Source: Candidatus Synechococcus calcipolaris G9 (GTDB taxonomy: Bacteria > Cyanobacteriota > Cyanobacteriia > Thermosynechococcales > Thermosynechococcaceae). Taken from it: DNA of 64,000 nt. Below, one piece after another: positions 45,483 through 55,455 of the stretch. The notes below the pieces were generated by a model. It was not told where the DNA came from and ran no database searches. It worked only from the letters and a program-made list of their open reading frames with translations. The stretch is taken from positions 124,001-188,000 of the forward strand of contig NZ_JAKKUT010000002.1 in the NCBI RefSeq assembly GCF_029582805.1, read 5' to 3'. Every line of letters begins with the position of its first letter. Position 1 is the first letter of the stretch. A program made the position numbers and the translations under genes.

Positions 45483-46832
45483 ATGAATGCCCAGGAGTTA
45501 CTCAAGCGTTATGCCGCCGGTGAACGGGACTTTAATCGGGCTAGCCTAAGTAATGCCGAATTGATCAATGCAGATCTGCGGGGAGTCAACCTAGCGCGGG
45601 CCGACTTGGAATGGGTTAACTTGAGTGGGGCTAAACTGACAGGAGCCAATCTCAGCGGAGCCGAAGTCGTCAATGCAACCCTGATCAAAGCAGACCTCGT
45701 GGATGCCAATTTAGGGGGAGTCAATCTGGGTCGTACAGATCTGAGTTGGGCCAATCTCACCCGAGCCAACCTGAGCCGTTCAGAATTAGGGGAAACTACC
45801 CTGCGGGGAGCCAATCTTCAGGGGGCGGATTTAAGCCGGGTGGATCTGGCGGAAGCGGATCTCCGGGGACTGGGCTTAAATGGGGTCAATTTGCGAGGGG
45901 CGAACCTACAGGGAGCTAACCTCCATGGCAGCGAATTGATTCAGGCAATTTTAGCCCGTGTTGATCTGATTGAAGCGGATGTGAGCAATGCCAATCTCAC
46001 GGGAGCAAACCTGAGTGGGGCCAATCTCACACGGGCCAATCTATCTGGCGCAAACTTTACCGGAGCGGATCTCAGCCGCGTCGATCTCACCGAGGTCACC
46101 CTAGCCCAAGCGAATTTAACCAAGGCCAATTTAAGTGGGGCAGAACTGGCCCAAGCGGATCTGTCTTCCCTAGAACTGTGTGAAGTGAATCTGGGGGGGG
46201 CAAACCTGAGTGGGGCCAATTTAACGGATACCAATTTGAGTCGGGCCGACCTGAGTGGGGCCAATCTGCGGGGTGCAAACCTGAGTCGGGCGAAACTGGT
46301 GGGCACAAACCTGCGGGGCACCAATTTGCAAGGGGCGAATCTCAACGGGGCCCTGCTGGATGGGGCCGATTTAAGCCAAGCGGATCTCCGCAGTGCCAAC
46401 TTAAGTGGCTTAGTGCTAAGTGGTGTCACCCTGCGAGGAGCAAACTTGAGTGGGGCCAATCTCCGGGAAGTGGAGCTAACGGAGGCTAATTTTAGTCGGG
46501 CCGATTTAGTGGAGGCCAACCTGAGTCGGGCCCGATTGATTGGGGTCAATTTAAGTCGAGCTACCTTGAGCGAAGCTAATTTAAGCCGAGCCACCCTGAG
46601 CGGTGCCACCTTGAGTCGAGTTACCCTTAGCGGTAGTTTAATGGGAACGGTGGATCTCAGTGGTGTGAATTTAGGGGGAGCAGATTTAGGGGATGCAAAT
46701 CTATCGGGGTCTAATTTGTCTAGGGCGGATTTAACGCGGGTGAATTTAACCGCAGCAGATATGAGTGGGGCGAATCTGAGTGAGGTAGATCTGCGGGGAA
46801 CCATTATGCCCGATGGCCGTCGCCGAGGTTAG
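45483..46832 (+). CDS. Pentapeptide-repeat protein
   Basis: A 449-residue protein made almost wholly of A(D/N)LXX five-residue units, from residue 15 to the end, with variants such as GANLSGANL and RADLSRVDL. It would form a right-handed quadrilateral beta-helix about 80 turns of five residues long. No signal or membrane segment is seen. The underlying DNA repeats at 15-base spacing produce long antisense open frames, which are not genes. Its stop is two bases before the GIDE gene. Function is not known for most members. Confidence 0.93.
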   Translation: MNAQELLKRYAAGERDFNRASLSNAELINADLRGVNLARADLEWVNLSGAKLTGANLSGAEVVNATLIKADLVDANLGGVNLGRTDLSWANLTRANLSRSELGETTLRGANLQGADLSRVDLAEADLRGLGLNGVNLRGANLQGANLHGSELIQAILARVDLIEADVSNANLTGANLSGANLTRANLSGANFTGADLSRVDLTEVTLAQANLTKANLSGAELAQADLSSLELCEVNLGGANLSGANLTDTNLSRADLSGANLRGANLSRAKLVGTNLRGTNLQGANLNGALLDGADLSQADLRSANLSGLVLSGVTLRGANLSGANLREVELTEANFSRADLVEANLSRARLIGVNLSRATLSEANLSRATLSGATLSRVTLSGSLMGTVDLSGVNLGGADLGDANLSGSNLSRADLTRVNLTAADMSGANLSEVDLRGTIMPDGRRRG

Positions 46833-46834
46833 CC

Positions 46835-47635
46835 ATGGAAGGACTTGTGATCTTTGGCAGTATTTTACTGATTGCGGCGATCGCCCTGTTTTTTGTTCAG
46901 CGTCACTACAACCTAAAGTTACGCAGTCTGAAGCTGGCGGATGCCATGACCACGGTTGAGCTTCACCAATTAGCCGATCATATCGCCCACGAAATTGGCT
47001 CCGGTAGCCTGCGCCGCTACGTTAAGGTTTCCGGTGTCATTACCTGTGAAAATCCCCTGATCTCCGAGTTGAAGCAAATGCCCTGCGTGTATTACACCAT
47101 GAGTGTCACCCGTGAGTACGAAGAAGATGTGCGAAAGACCGATAGTGATGGTAAAACCTACTGGTCAACGGAACGCCGTTCCCAAACCATGAGTAGTAAT
47201 AGCCAATCCACCCCCTTTTTTGTCCGCGATCGCCACGGTGATGTCCAGGTTAATCCCAGTAACGCCGCCATCGACACCGTATCTGTTCTGGATGAATTTC
47301 GCTCCGCTGGCTCTAGCAGTTCCTTTTCCGTGGGGGCATTCCAGATGAATCTGAATATGTTCTCCCAATCTGGAAGCCGTACCATCGGCTATCGCTACAA
47401 AGAGTCTATTTTGCCCCTCAATCGCCACGTCCTTGTAGTTGGTCTAGCCAGTGATCAAACCAGCGTACTCCAAATTGAACAACCCACGGAGTCCGGCAAA
47501 AAGTTTTTTATCTCCCTTAAGTCTGAAGCATCCCTGAGTCAGGAAACCAAAAATACCATGACTTATGCTGGCGTTGGTACGGCTGTTTCAGGAGTATTAG
47601 GTGTTATTTTTCTACTGATTGCTTTGTTGTCCTAG
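46835..47635 (+). CDS. GIDE-domain membrane protein
   Basis: A 266-residue protein with a membrane helix at residues 4-22 (LVIFGSILLIAAIALFFVQ) and another at the C-terminal end (about 243-266, VGTAVSGVLGVIFLLIALL). The middle is the GIDE domain, seen in mitochondrial ubiquitin ligase MULAN/GIDE, with GVITCENPLISELKQMPCVY, VTREYEE, TPFFVRDRHGDVQVNP, then ILPLNRHVLVVG. No RING domain is present, so it is not a ligase. It starts two bases after the pentapeptide gene and is probably translated with it. Confidence 0.87.
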   Translation: MEGLVIFGSILLIAAIALFFVQRHYNLKLRSLKLADAMTTVELHQLADHIAHEIGSGSLRRYVKVSGVITCENPLISELKQMPCVYYTMSVTREYEEDVRKTDSDGKTYWSTERRSQTMSSNSQSTPFFVRDRHGDVQVNPSNAAIDTVSVLDEFRSAGSSSSFSVGAFQMNLNMFSQSGSRTIGYRYKESILPLNRHVLVVGLASDQTSVLQIEQPTESGKKFFISLKSEASLSQETKNTMTYAGVGTAVSGVLGVIFLLIALLS

Positions 47636-47691
47636 TTTACCGTTTTAGCTGAGTCTTAGTGTCTTCGTTTTCTAAACTAATCATTCCCAAG

Positions 47692-48246
47692 CTAATCATC
47701 TGGGGGAGCGGGTTTAATGAGTTCCACCGCATCCCGTTCATCGAGATCGTAGAGCCATACTTTCACAACCTCCTCCCGGGCCGTGGGCAAGAGTTTGCCA
47801 ATAAAGTCGGGGTGAATGGGGAGTTCCCGATGGCCCCGATCCACCAGAACCAAGAGCCAGATCGCCCCGGGCCGGCCATAATCATGGACTGCATTTAAGG
47901 CCGATCGCACCGTTCGTCCGCTGTAGATGACATCATCCACCAAGAGAACAACCTTCCCCGACAGATCCACCGGGATCGATGTCCGCTGGGGAGTCCGGGG
48001 GCCAATGCGATCTAAGTCATCCCGATAGAAGGTAATATCTAGCTCCCCCACCGGGATAGTTTCTCCCTCCAGCAGTTCCAGTTGATTCGCTAGGAGGTTG
48101 GCCAGGGGAATGCCACGGGTATGAATTCCCAATAACACTAAATCCTCTAAGCGGCCACGGCATTTTTCCACCACCTGGGAGGCTAACCGAGTGACGGTTC
48201 GACGCAGATCATCCGCATTCAAAATTTCAATGGTTTCAGAAGACAT
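47692..48246 (-). CDS. pyrR: PyrR bifunctional protein / uracil phosphoribosyltransferase
   Basis: A 184-residue protein of the PyrR family. It has the phosphoribosyltransferase fold, with a uracil- and PRPP-binding site in [19 protein letters not shown] and an N-terminal [17 protein letters not shown] region, plus the C-terminal [15 protein letters not shown]. In Bacillus it is an RNA-binding attenuation regulator of pyr genes. In cyanobacteria the regulatory role is less clear, and no pyr gene is adjacent here. ATG 48246 is used; upstream frame extension to 48288 lacks support. Confidence 0.93.
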   Translation of the reverse strand: MSSETIEILNADDLRRTVTRLASQVVEKCRGRLEDLVLLGIHTRGIPLANLLANQLELLEGETIPVGELDITFYRDDLDRIGPRTPQRTSIPVDLSGKVVLLVDDVIYSGRTVRSALNAVHDYGRPGAIWLLVLVDRGHRELPIHPDFIGKLLPTAREEVVKVWLYDLDERDAVELIKPAPPDD

Positions 48247-48424
48247 GGCCCTATATCTCTCCCTTATATTTGCTACTTTAGGGCACAAGTGTCTGGATCG
48301 TGGTTACATATTTCCCCGAATATGCCAGTATTAAGCCCATAGCCTATAGGCCAACCTGCTATGATGAGCCTGAGGTTTTATACCTATTGACAAGTGTGAG
48401 TGAGTGCGCGTAAAGGAGTCTCCT

Positions 48425-49879
48425 GTGGCAAGCAAGGTCGTCATGGACTTTAGCGGTCGTCCGTTTCATTTCATTGGTATTGGTGGGATTGGTATGTCGG
48501 CCCTGGCCCATATCCTTGCCAAGCAGCAACTTCCCGTTTCTGGGTCAGATCTTCGCTCCAGTAACTTGACCCAACAGCTACAGCAACTAGGAGTAACGGT
48601 TTTTTTAGGCCAGGAGGCGGCAAACTTAGAGGCCTACCCCTTGGGAACCCGGGAGTTTGATTTACCCCAGGTGATCTGCTCCACTGCCATTCGTAAAGAT
48701 AATCCTGAATACAAAGCTGCCCTAGACCTCGGTTGCCCCATCTTCCACCGCTCCGATGTGTTGGCTGCCCTGATGAAGCGATCTCAAAGTATTGCGGTTT
48801 CAGGAACCCATGGCAAAACTACCACCAGTAGCATGATTGGCTATATGCTCCTCCATGCCGGTTTAGACCCTACATTGATTATTGGCGGTGAAGTTTCTGC
48901 CTGGCAGGGCAATGCACGGGTGGGCAATAGTCGCTATCTGGTGGCGGAGGCGGATGAGTCCGATGGCTCTCTGCGGAAATTTGGGGCGAATCTGGGCATC
49001 ATTACCAATATTGAACTGGATCACCCCGATCATTATCAATCCTTGGATCAGGTCGTTGATATTTTTCAGCAGTTTGCCAATGATTCAGAAATTATTATTG
49101 GTTGCTATGATTGCCAAACGGTGCGCGATCGCATTCACCATCCCCGCCTCCTCTCCTATAGCCTGAATCGCAGTACTGGCGCAGATTATTCCGTGGATCA
49201 TATTCAGTACGGCTGCCATGGAACCACGGCACGGGTTTGGGAACGGGGTATTTCCCTGGGCTTACTGCAATTAAAAGTTTTAGGGCAACATAACCTCCAA
49301 AACGCCCTAGCTGTGATTGCGGTGGGTCGGTATTTAGGAATTGACTTTGCCACCATTGCCGCTGCTTTAGCCACCTTCGAGGGGGCACGTCGCCGTTTTG
49401 AGGAACGGGGCCAGGCCAATGGCATCCGCTGTATTGATGACTATGCCCACCATCCCAGTGAAATTTCAGCAACCTTGGCTTCGGCTCGCCTCCAACTGGG
49501 CCGGGACTCCCAATGGAAACGGATTATTGCTGTCTTCCAACCCCATCGCTATAGCCGCACCTTCACCTTTCTGGAGGAGTTTAGCCGCTGTTTTGGTGAT
49601 GCAGATACGGTGATTTTGACCGACATTTACAGTGCCGGAGAGGCCAATTCGGGATTGGTCACTGGCCAAGACTTAGCCGATCGCCTCAGTGAGCATCATG
49701 ATCAGGTCTTTTATAGTCATAGTTTTAGCCAAGTAGAAACGACCCTAGAAAATATGTTACGGCCCGGGGATCTGGTCTTATTTTTAGGAGCCGGCAACCT
49801 CAATCAGATTATTCCCAATGTTCTCGCGGCGCAAAACTGTATGGGTGTGAGTTCACGCACGGAGGCCATTGCCCTATGA
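48425..49879 (+). CDS. murC: UDP-N-acetylmuramate-L-alanine ligase
   Basis: MurC adds L-alanine to UDP-MurNAc in the cytoplasmic stage of peptidoglycan synthesis. The 484-residue enzyme opens [18 protein letters not shown], has the ATP loop [13 protein letters not shown] (about residues 123-135), the [12 protein letters not shown] block and RYSRTFTF near the end. GTG 48425 has AAGGAG six bases upstream; a GTG at 48404 and an ATG at 48443 are alternatives. Its stop overlaps murB by four bases. It and murB act in the same pathway. Confidence 0.96.
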   Translation: MASKVVMDFSGRPFHFIGIGGIGMSALAHILAKQQLPVSGSDLRSSNLTQQLQQLGVTVFLGQEAANLEAYPLGTREFDLPQVICSTAIRKDNPEYKAALDLGCPIFHRSDVLAALMKRSQSIAVSGTHGKTTTSSMIGYMLLHAGLDPTLIIGGEVSAWQGNARVGNSRYLVAEADESDGSLRKFGANLGIITNIELDHPDHYQSLDQVVDIFQQFANDSEIIIGCYDCQTVRDRIHHPRLLSYSLNRSTGADYSVDHIQYGCHGTTARVWERGISLGLLQLKVLGQHNLQNALAVIAVGRYLGIDFATIAAALATFEGARRRFEERGQANGIRCIDDYAHHPSEISATLASARLQLGRDSQWKRIIAVFQPHRYSRTFTFLEEFSRCFGDADTVILTDIYSAGEANSGLVTGQDLADRLSEHHDQVFYSHSFSQVETTLENMLRPGDLVLFLGAGNLNQIIPNVLAAQNCMGVSSRTEAIAL

Positions 49880-50793
49880 CCCTTTCATCTAGCCCGATTA
49901 ATCCGTCCGCTGGTCGTTGCCCCATTCGCCCGCAGGTCTCCTTGGCGGATCTAACGACCCTGAATGTGGGGGGGCGGGCCCAGTGGTTTGTTGCGCCCCA
50001 AACCATTCCAGAACTTCAGGCGGCCTATCAGTGGGCCCGGGAACAGGCCCTAGAGATTACGGTACTGGGGGCAGGGTCTAATCTTTTAATTAGCGATCGC
50101 GGCCTGTCAGGGTTGGTCATTTGTACCAAATATTTACGCTACATTAAAGCGGACGAGCAAACGGGGCAATTGACAACCGGAGCCGGCCAACCCCTACCCA
50201 AACTGGCCCACCATGCGGCTAAACTGGGCTGGCGGGGTCTAGAGTGGATTGTGGGTATCCCCGGAACCGTGGGCGGTGCGGTGGTGATGAATGCGGGGGC
50301 CCATGGGGGTTGCACCGCAGAGCATCTTGTTTCCGCCTTGGTACTAGAACCCGATGGTGGACTCTCATTATTAACGGGACGGGAACTGGCCTATGGCTAT
50401 CGTCATTCCTGTTTGCAAGGAACGCAGCGACTGGTGCTACAGGCCACTTGGCAGTTGGAGCCAGGACACGATCCAGCCCTCGTTAAGGCTGATACCCAGG
50501 AGCATCTAAATCATCGCTTGAGTACCCAGCCCTACCATTTACCCAACTGTGGCAGCGTCTTTCGCAATCCCGTGGGCCATGCCGCCGGTAACCTGATTGA
50601 ACGATCTGGACTGAAGGGCTATCAAATTGGCCAAGCCCAGGTGGCTGAACGTCACGCTAACTTCATTCTGAATCGGGGGGGAGCCAAGGCGTTAGATGTT
50701 TATCAGTTGATTCAGCATATCCAGGCCCGTGTCGCCGATCGCTGGGCAATCATCTTACAGCCAGAAGTAAAAATGCTTGGGGACTTTGCCTAA
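49876..50793 (+). CDS. murB: UDP-N-acetylenolpyruvoylglucosamine reductase
   Basis: MurB reduces the enolpyruvyl intermediate to UDP-MurNAc with NADPH and FAD. The 305-residue protein has the FAD-binding [19 protein letters not shown], the [19 protein letters not shown] block and YRHSCLQG with the conserved Tyr, and [16 protein letters not shown] with the Ser that protonates. It is the short (type II) form. The start ATG overlaps the murC stop (ATGA). The order murC-murB is the usual one in cyanobacteria. Confidence 0.96.
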   Translation: MTLSSSPINPSAGRCPIRPQVSLADLTTLNVGGRAQWFVAPQTIPELQAAYQWAREQALEITVLGAGSNLLISDRGLSGLVICTKYLRYIKADEQTGQLTTGAGQPLPKLAHHAAKLGWRGLEWIVGIPGTVGGAVVMNAGAHGGCTAEHLVSALVLEPDGGLSLLTGRELAYGYRHSCLQGTQRLVLQATWQLEPGHDPALVKADTQEHLNHRLSTQPYHLPNCGSVFRNPVGHAAGNLIERSGLKGYQIGQAQVAERHANFILNRGGAKALDVYQLIQHIQARVADRWAIILQPEVKMLGDFA

Positions 50794-50801
50794 GGGTTCC
50801 T

Positions 50802-51893
50802 ATGTCTTTGGGCCTGTGCATGATTGTTCGCAATGAAGCTGAGGAACTGGCGGCATGCTTGGCCAGTGTCCAAGGGGTGGTGGATGAAGCCATTATCCTG
50901 GATACCGGGTCAGAGGATAGCACCATTGAGATTGCCCGAAATTGGGGGGCAAGGGTTTATGAAGCACCCTGGCCAAACGACTTCGCCGCTGCCCGTAATC
51001 TTGCTCTAAGGTACGTAACAACGGATTGGGTTTTGGTTTTAGATGCCGATGAAACCCTGATACCAGCGGTGGGGGCTGTTCTACCCAACATTTGCCAACG
51101 TCCTGATTTGCTGGTTGTCACCCTTGTCCGCCAAGAAGTGGATGCCATTCCCCCCTATTCCCAAGTGTCCCGCCTCTTCCGTCGCCATCCAGAGCTTTAC
51201 TTTCACCGTCCGTACCATGAATCAATAGACGACAGTGCCCTTGCCCTGATTGAGCGGGAACCCCATTGGCAAATTGCCCACCTGGAAGATATTGCCATTC
51301 GCCATACGGGCTACCGCCGCGATCGCCTAGTGGCCCGGAATAAACCAGCCCTAGCCACAAAAATCATGGCCACCTATCTGGCCAAGCACCCGCAGGATGC
51401 CTATATCTGTGCTAAGTTGGGCGGCCTCTACCTCGGTCAAGGCGAATTACAGGAGGCGGAGAAAACCCTGAAGCAGGGCCTCAGAGTTGGGGAACGACCC
51501 GCCCAGGTGTCCTTTGAACTGTATTATCAATTGGGGAATCTTTACAGCTATCAGCAATTGTGGCCCGAGGCGATCGCCCACTATCAGCACTGTTTAGAAA
51601 CCGGCATTCCACCCCTCACCCAAGTGGCAGCCTACCTGCGCCTAGGGGAGGCTCAAAAATACGCCAAACAATGGCCCCAGGCGATCTCTTCTTATCAAGC
51701 GGCCATCGATCGGGATCCAAACCTGGCGATCGCTTACCAAAATCAGGCGGTATTACTGTTTAGATTGGGGCAAATTCCCACGGCCCTAGAGCAATTTCGC
51801 CGGGCGATCGCCCTGTTTGACGATCAAAACCCTGAAGAGGCCCAACGACTACGCCAAGAACTAAGGTCGATAGGGTTTTCCCTGTTGAGTTAA
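50802..51893 (+). CDS. GT2 glycosyltransferase fused to TPR repeats
   Basis: A 363-residue protein. Residues 1-130 are a family 2 glycosyltransferase: LCMIVRNEAEELAACL, DEAIILDTGSEDSTIEIA and FAAARNLALRY, then VLVLDADETL with the DxD-like catalytic site. The C-terminal part (about residues 190-350) is helical TPR repeats (AKLGGLYLGQGELQEAEKTL, AYLRLGEAQKYAKQW, AYQNQAVLLFRLGQ). This fusion is common among bacterial glycosyltransferases. Substrate unknown. It starts eight bases after murB, so is probably in the same operon. Confidence 0.88.
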   Translation: MSLGLCMIVRNEAEELAACLASVQGVVDEAIILDTGSEDSTIEIARNWGARVYEAPWPNDFAAARNLALRYVTTDWVLVLDADETLIPAVGAVLPNICQRPDLLVVTLVRQEVDAIPPYSQVSRLFRRHPELYFHRPYHESIDDSALALIEREPHWQIAHLEDIAIRHTGYRRDRLVARNKPALATKIMATYLAKHPQDAYICAKLGGLYLGQGELQEAEKTLKQGLRVGERPAQVSFELYYQLGNLYSYQQLWPEAIAHYQHCLETGIPPLTQVAAYLRLGEAQKYAKQWPQAISSYQAAIDRDPNLAIAYQNQAVLLFRLGQIPTALEQFRRAIALFDDQNPEEAQRLRQELRSIGFSLLS

Positions 51894-51935
51894 ATTCGTT
51901 AGATATTAGGCTACTAGCTGCGCAGTCTCACAGAT

Positions 51936-52355
51936 TTATCCGTCTTTTGGGCAAACTTCAAAAGCCAACTCATGGCGGTAAAAACAAACGTTGAACTCTG
52001 CAAAGAAGTTCATGTGGCCTAAAATAACAGGCACATCTCTCATCTCAGTCCAAGCAAATCCTAGCAGAACAGGAGGGAATTGAGAGATCTGACCCGCGAC
52101 AACCAAGCCGCGCGACTCACTCCGCGCTAAATTCCCGCTTAATGGAATAGAGACCCCTTGATTTTCCCATACTGCGCCTAGCTGTAAACCAATCTCGTAG
52201 GGCAAAACATTAACACTCGCACCTGTGTCTAACAATCCTGTCACTTCTAGAGAGCGATCGCCCAGTGTGAGCATTAAAGGAATATATGGCATGATGACCG
52301 ATCTGCCCAGATTATCTATTCGTTCAGTGAATGAATAGATCTGCCCATCACGCAT
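51936..52355 (-). CDS. Retropepsin-like aspartic protease (clan AA)
   Basis: A 139-residue single-lobed aspartic protease. The active site DTGASVNVLP lies in TGLLDTGASVNVLPYEIGLQ (about residues 42-60), with the second conserved region VPVILGHMNFFAEFNV and ILG block near the end. It would work as a dimer. ATG 52355 is chosen because it overlaps the upstream partner's stop by eight bases; the frame extends to 52376 inside that gene. No signal peptide is seen. I recall such proteins being common beside small genes in cyanobacteria. The target is unknown. Confidence 0.85.
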   Translation of the reverse strand: MRDGQIYSFTERIDNLGRSVIMPYIPLMLTLGDRSLEVTGLLDTGASVNVLPYEIGLQLGAVWENQGVSIPLSGNLARSESRGLVVAGQISQFPPVLLGFAWTEMRDVPVILGHMNFFAEFNVCFYRHELAFEVCPKDG

Positions 52356-52608
52356 TAGATGCTTCCTTTGCAGCACCTAAAAGATCTGCCAACGCTTGAA
52401 CAGAGGCACTATCGGTTTGAGGCGACCAGACCACGGCTTCAGTGGATGCAAGCTGTTGGAGTAACTCCTTTGCTGGATCAGTTTCTCCAGATAGTTCTAA
52501 GTTACATCCTTCTTCCTTGGCAACCGCCAGTAGGAGGACATGAATCAGTCGAAGCTTGTCTTGAAGAGATAACTCATGAACGGTCGGCAATAGATCGCTG
52601 AGGGACAT
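52348..52608 (-). CDS. Small partner protein of the retropepsin
   Basis: An 86-residue soluble protein. The N-terminal third has LPTVHELSLQDKLRLIHVLL, an amphipathic helix like those of small antitoxin-like proteins; the middle and end have DPAKELLQQLASTEAVVWSP and ALADLLGAAKEASNA. No family name is certain. It overlaps the retropepsin gene by eight bases and is translated first, so the two may form one unit, perhaps a regulator or substrate of the protease. Confidence 0.6.
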   Translation of the reverse strand: MSLSDLLPTVHELSLQDKLRLIHVLLLAVAKEEGCNLELSGETDPAKELLQQLASTEAVVWSPQTDSASVQALADLLGAAKEASNA

Positions 52609-52637
52609 ATTACTTGCTCCAGAGAATACGCCTATAG

Positions 52638-53150
52638 TTAGTAAGCCTCCTGAAGTTCATAAAAATCAGGGGTAATATAATCCTTCCGCATTGGCCAACC
52701 CACCCAGTCTTCGGGCATGAGTAACCGCTTCAAGTGGGGGTGCCCCTCATAGACAATGCCATACATATCGTAGGATTCCCGCTCCTGCCAATCCGCCGTC
52801 TTCCAAATCCAATAGACCGAAGGAACACGGGCATCATCCCGGGGTAGAAAAACTTTGAGCCGGACTTCCGGCGGGCGATCGCCCTCATCCGTGAGCTTAA
52901 TCAGATGATACATGCTCACCAAATCCTGACCTGCCCCCAAGTCGTAGGCACATTGGCACTGAAGATAGTTAAATCCATCTGCCACTAGGGCCTGACAAAC
53001 CGAGAGTAAATCATCCCGATCTATCTTCACCATTTCAATGGCCGAGGCATCCACACCCAGGTACTCACAGGTGAGACCATTTTCCGCCAACTTGCGGGAA
53101 ACCGGCCCAGCTTCAACAATGGGGGCATCACTTGCAGGGGTATCAGTCAC
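52638..53150 (-). CDS. ndhJ: NAD(P)H-quinone oxidoreductase subunit J
   Basis: NdhJ is part of the hydrophilic arm of the photosynthetic NDH-1 complex (30 kDa/NuoC type). The 170-residue protein has [40 protein letters not shown] and the conserved [20 protein letters not shown], then [15 protein letters not shown]. It lies 28 bases downstream of ndhC. ndhK, which usually lies between them, is missing. Confidence 0.97.
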   Translation of the reverse strand: MTDTPASDAPIVEAGPVSRKLAENGLTCEYLGVDASAIEMVKIDRDDLLSVCQALVADGFNYLQCQCAYDLGAGQDLVSMYHLIKLTDEGDRPPEVRLKVFLPRDDARVPSVYWIWKTADWQERESYDMYGIVYEGHPHLKRLLMPEDWVGWPMRKDYITPDFYELQEAY

Positions 53151-53178
53151 CGGACATCTCCATAGATCGTGGGAACAA

Positions 53179-53541
53179 TTAAGACCATTCTAAAGCCCCT
53201 TTTCGCCAGGCAAAGACAAGGGCAATGATCAAAATTGCAATGAAAATCAAGGCTTCAATAAAGGCCAACACCCCTAAGCGGTGAAAGGCAACGGCCCAGG
53301 GATAGAGAAAGACCGTTTCCACATCAAAGATGACGAAGACCAAGGCGAACATATAGTAGCGAATATTAAACTGAATCCAAGCCCCGCCAATGGGTTCCAT
53401 CCCAGACTCGTAGGTGGTCAAACGGGTGAGAACCTCTCCCTTGGGTCGGACTATTTTGGATGCAACCAACGCTAAAACCGGCACTAAGCTGCAAATGAGC
53501 AGAAAGCCTAAGAAATATTCGTAGCCAGAGAGGACAAACAC
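53179..53541 (-). CDS. ndhC: NAD(P)H-quinone oxidoreductase subunit 3
   Basis: NdhC is a small membrane subunit of the NDH-1 complex with three helices, involved in the quinone-site region. The 120-residue protein reads [20 protein letters not shown], then [20 protein letters not shown] and [16 protein letters not shown], and ends [13 protein letters not shown] at 53541 gives the usual start and the normal length; a GTG at 53547 would add two residues. It is transcribed just before ndhJ. Confidence 0.97.
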   Translation of the reverse strand: MFVLSGYEYFLGFLLICSLVPVLALVASKIVRPKGEVLTRLTTYESGMEPIGGAWIQFNIRYYMFALVFVIFDVETVFLYPWAVAFHRLGVLAFIEALIFIAILIIALVFAWRKGALEWS

Positions 53542-53645
53542 TATCACCTAGGGGATAATCGAACGCCCCCCATTATAGAGCCGGTCAGGGTTCAGGGCAA
53601 GGGATTAGACTAAGGTTAGATCAGTCCCAGCCCCATAGGATTCCC

Positions 53646-54050
53646 TTGAAAAAACGAGTCACCCTCACCTTTCCCCGGCGTGCAATCCAGATGCCCATTA
53701 CCTATCGATTGGCGAAAGATTTTAATGTGGCAGCTAATATTATCCGCGCCCAAGTGGCCCCCAACCAAGTGGGAAAACTGGTCTTGGAACTGGCGGGAGA
53801 TATTGATCAGCTAGAAGCGGCCATGGAGTGGATGCGAAGTCAAAGTATTGATGTATCCTTGGCTAGCCGTGAAATCATGGTGGATGAGCAGATCTGCGTC
53901 CATTGCGGCCTCTGTACAGGGGTTTGTCCAACCCAGGCCCTTTCCCTCCAAACCGAAACCTTTCAGCTTCAGTTTAGTCGCTCTCGCTGTATTGTTTGTG
54001 AACAATGTGTCTCTGCCTGCCCCGTAGAAGCCATTTCCACGAACTTCTAG
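53646..54050 (+). CDS. NIL-domain 2x[4Fe-4S] ferredoxin-like protein
   Basis: A 134-residue protein. Residues 1-75 are a NIL domain ([20 protein letters not shown] and [20 protein letters not shown]), a ligand-binding ACT-like fold. The rest carries two [4Fe-4S] sites: [12 protein letters not shown] about residues 85-96 and [12 protein letters not shown] about residues 116-127. TTG 53646 is used, with no better start in frame. The family is widespread in cyanobacteria; its redox partner is unknown. It is divergent from ndhC and its end overlaps pdhA by four bases. Confidence 0.9.
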   Translation: MKKRVTLTFPRRAIQMPITYRLAKDFNVAANIIRAQVAPNQVGKLVLELAGDIDQLEAAMEWMRSQSIDVSLASREIMVDEQICVHCGLCTGVCPTQALSLQTETFQLQFSRSRCIVCEQCVSACPVEAISTNF

Positions 54051-55078
54051 GTATCCTCGGCAAAGATATAGTTCCGCAATTCACTGGGGTCTGGCTCAGG
54101 GCTGGCATCGGCAAATTCCACAGCCTCTTCAACGAGGGCCTCAATTTTTTTATCAATGGCCTTGAGTTCATCTGCCGTCGCAAGTTTTTGCTCAATCAAA
54201 TAGGCCCCTAATTTCTTGATGGGATCCCGCGTCAACCAGAATTCTTTTTCTTGCTTGGAGCGCAACTCATCAGGATCCGCCAGAGAATGGCCGCGGAAGC
54301 GATAGGTCAAGGCCTCAATCAATGTGGGCCCCTCCCCTGCCCGGGCCCGGGCAACGGCCGCCTCCGCCACGGTGCGTACTGCTAACACATCCATGCCATC
54401 TACTTCTTCGCCAACCATGCCAAAGACTTTAGCTTTTTGGTAAATTTCCGTTTCCGAGCTAGCCCGCTCGTGGGCCATACCGATCGCCCACTTATTGTTT
54501 TCCACCACAAATAGAATGGGGAGCTTCCAGAGGGATGCCATATTCAAGCATTCAAAAAACTGTCCATTGTTACTGGCCCCATCCCCAAAAAAGCAGGCGG
54601 TCACTTGATCGGCGTTGCTGTCCCCCATCACCTGACGGCGATACATGGTTTGAAAAGCGGCCCCCGTTGCCACCGGAATTCCCTCAGCAACAAAGGCAAA
54701 GCCCCCCAATAAATTATGCTCGGCGGAAAAAAGATGCATCGATCCCCCCCGCCCCTTGCTGCATCCCGTTGCCTTGCCAAATAACTCCGCCATCACCTGT
54801 CGGGCCGGAACCCCTGCGCTCAGGGCATGGACGTGATCTCGATAGGTACTACAGACGTAATCATCGGGGCGCATGGCCTTAATTACGCCCGTGGAGACGG
54901 CTTCCTGGCCGTTATATAAATGGACAAAGCCAAACATCCGCCCCCGGTAATACATCTCGGCACATTTATCTTCAAAGGAACGGCCAAGAACCATATCCTC
55001 ATAAAGGACAAGCCCTTGCTCCCGATTGATGTGGGTTTGGGGCAGCGATAAAGTTGGCAGGATACGCTCTTGAACCAT
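54047..55078 (-). CDS. pdhA: Pyruvate dehydrogenase E1 alpha subunit
   Basis: E1 alpha binds thiamine diphosphate and takes part in oxidative decarboxylation of pyruvate to acetyl-CoA. The 343-residue protein has [38 protein letters not shown] and the thiamine diphosphate-binding motif [20 protein letters not shown], then [16 protein letters not shown], and [15 protein letters not shown] with the phosphorylation-loop region. Length is normal for cyanobacterial PdhA. The beta subunit is not next to it, as is common in cyanobacteria. Confidence 0.96.
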   Translation of the reverse strand: MVQERILPTLSLPQTHINREQGLVLYEDMVLGRSFEDKCAEMYYRGRMFGFVHLYNGQEAVSTGVIKAMRPDDYVCSTYRDHVHALSAGVPARQVMAELFGKATGCSKGRGGSMHLFSAEHNLLGGFAFVAEGIPVATGAAFQTMYRRQVMGDSNADQVTACFFGDGASNNGQFFECLNMASLWKLPILFVVENNKWAIGMAHERASSETEIYQKAKVFGMVGEEVDGMDVLAVRTVAEAAVARARAGEGPTLIEALTYRFRGHSLADPDELRSKQEKEFWLTRDPIKKLGAYLIEQKLATADELKAIDKKIEALVEEAVEFADASPEPDPSELRNYIFAEDT

Positions 55079-55455
55079 AGGGCAAAACCGGAAGCTAGGA
55101 TGGATCGATGGAAATAAACTCAGACCCTAGGGAAGGGCACAAACGTGAGGAAACGTTTTATGTTATGAGCATCACATATTCTACCCTAGAATCTCCGCCG
55201 CTTTTGTAGAGGGCCAATACCAAATTTTCGTATTTTGGGCAAAGATGCTTTAATCTTGATCTAAACATCAATATTTGCCACCTAGGGTTTTAGAAATCCG
55301 GGAACTTATAGCAGACAAATTGATTGAAGGTGTGATACCCTAAGTTCTTCAGGAATGAGTGCTGTAATGGAGTTTTACTCCTAAACTTGCCCAATGCTAC
55401 ATACACAGTTTCAGCATTTGCAGTTTATTATTTATTGAGGTTAGGGGTAAGGTTT
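55079..55455. other. Intergenic region between pdhA and zipN/ftn2
   Basis: About 380 bases, with promoters for both divergent genes expected. One short hairpin, GGAGTTTTACTCC at about 55369-55381, is seen. An upstream extension of the next frame begins at 55387 but looks non-coding. No small gene or RNA is convincing. Confidence 0.4.

Noticed and set aside
45483-46832. Long antisense open frames and a DNA repeat array in the pentapeptide gene
   Set aside because: They arise from the 15-base periodicity of the pentapeptide codons; the forward protein explains everything.
55387-55455. Upstream start of the ZipN/Ftn2 frame
   Set aside because: Homologues begin MRVPLDCY, matching GTG 55456; the extra residues show no conservation pattern I know.
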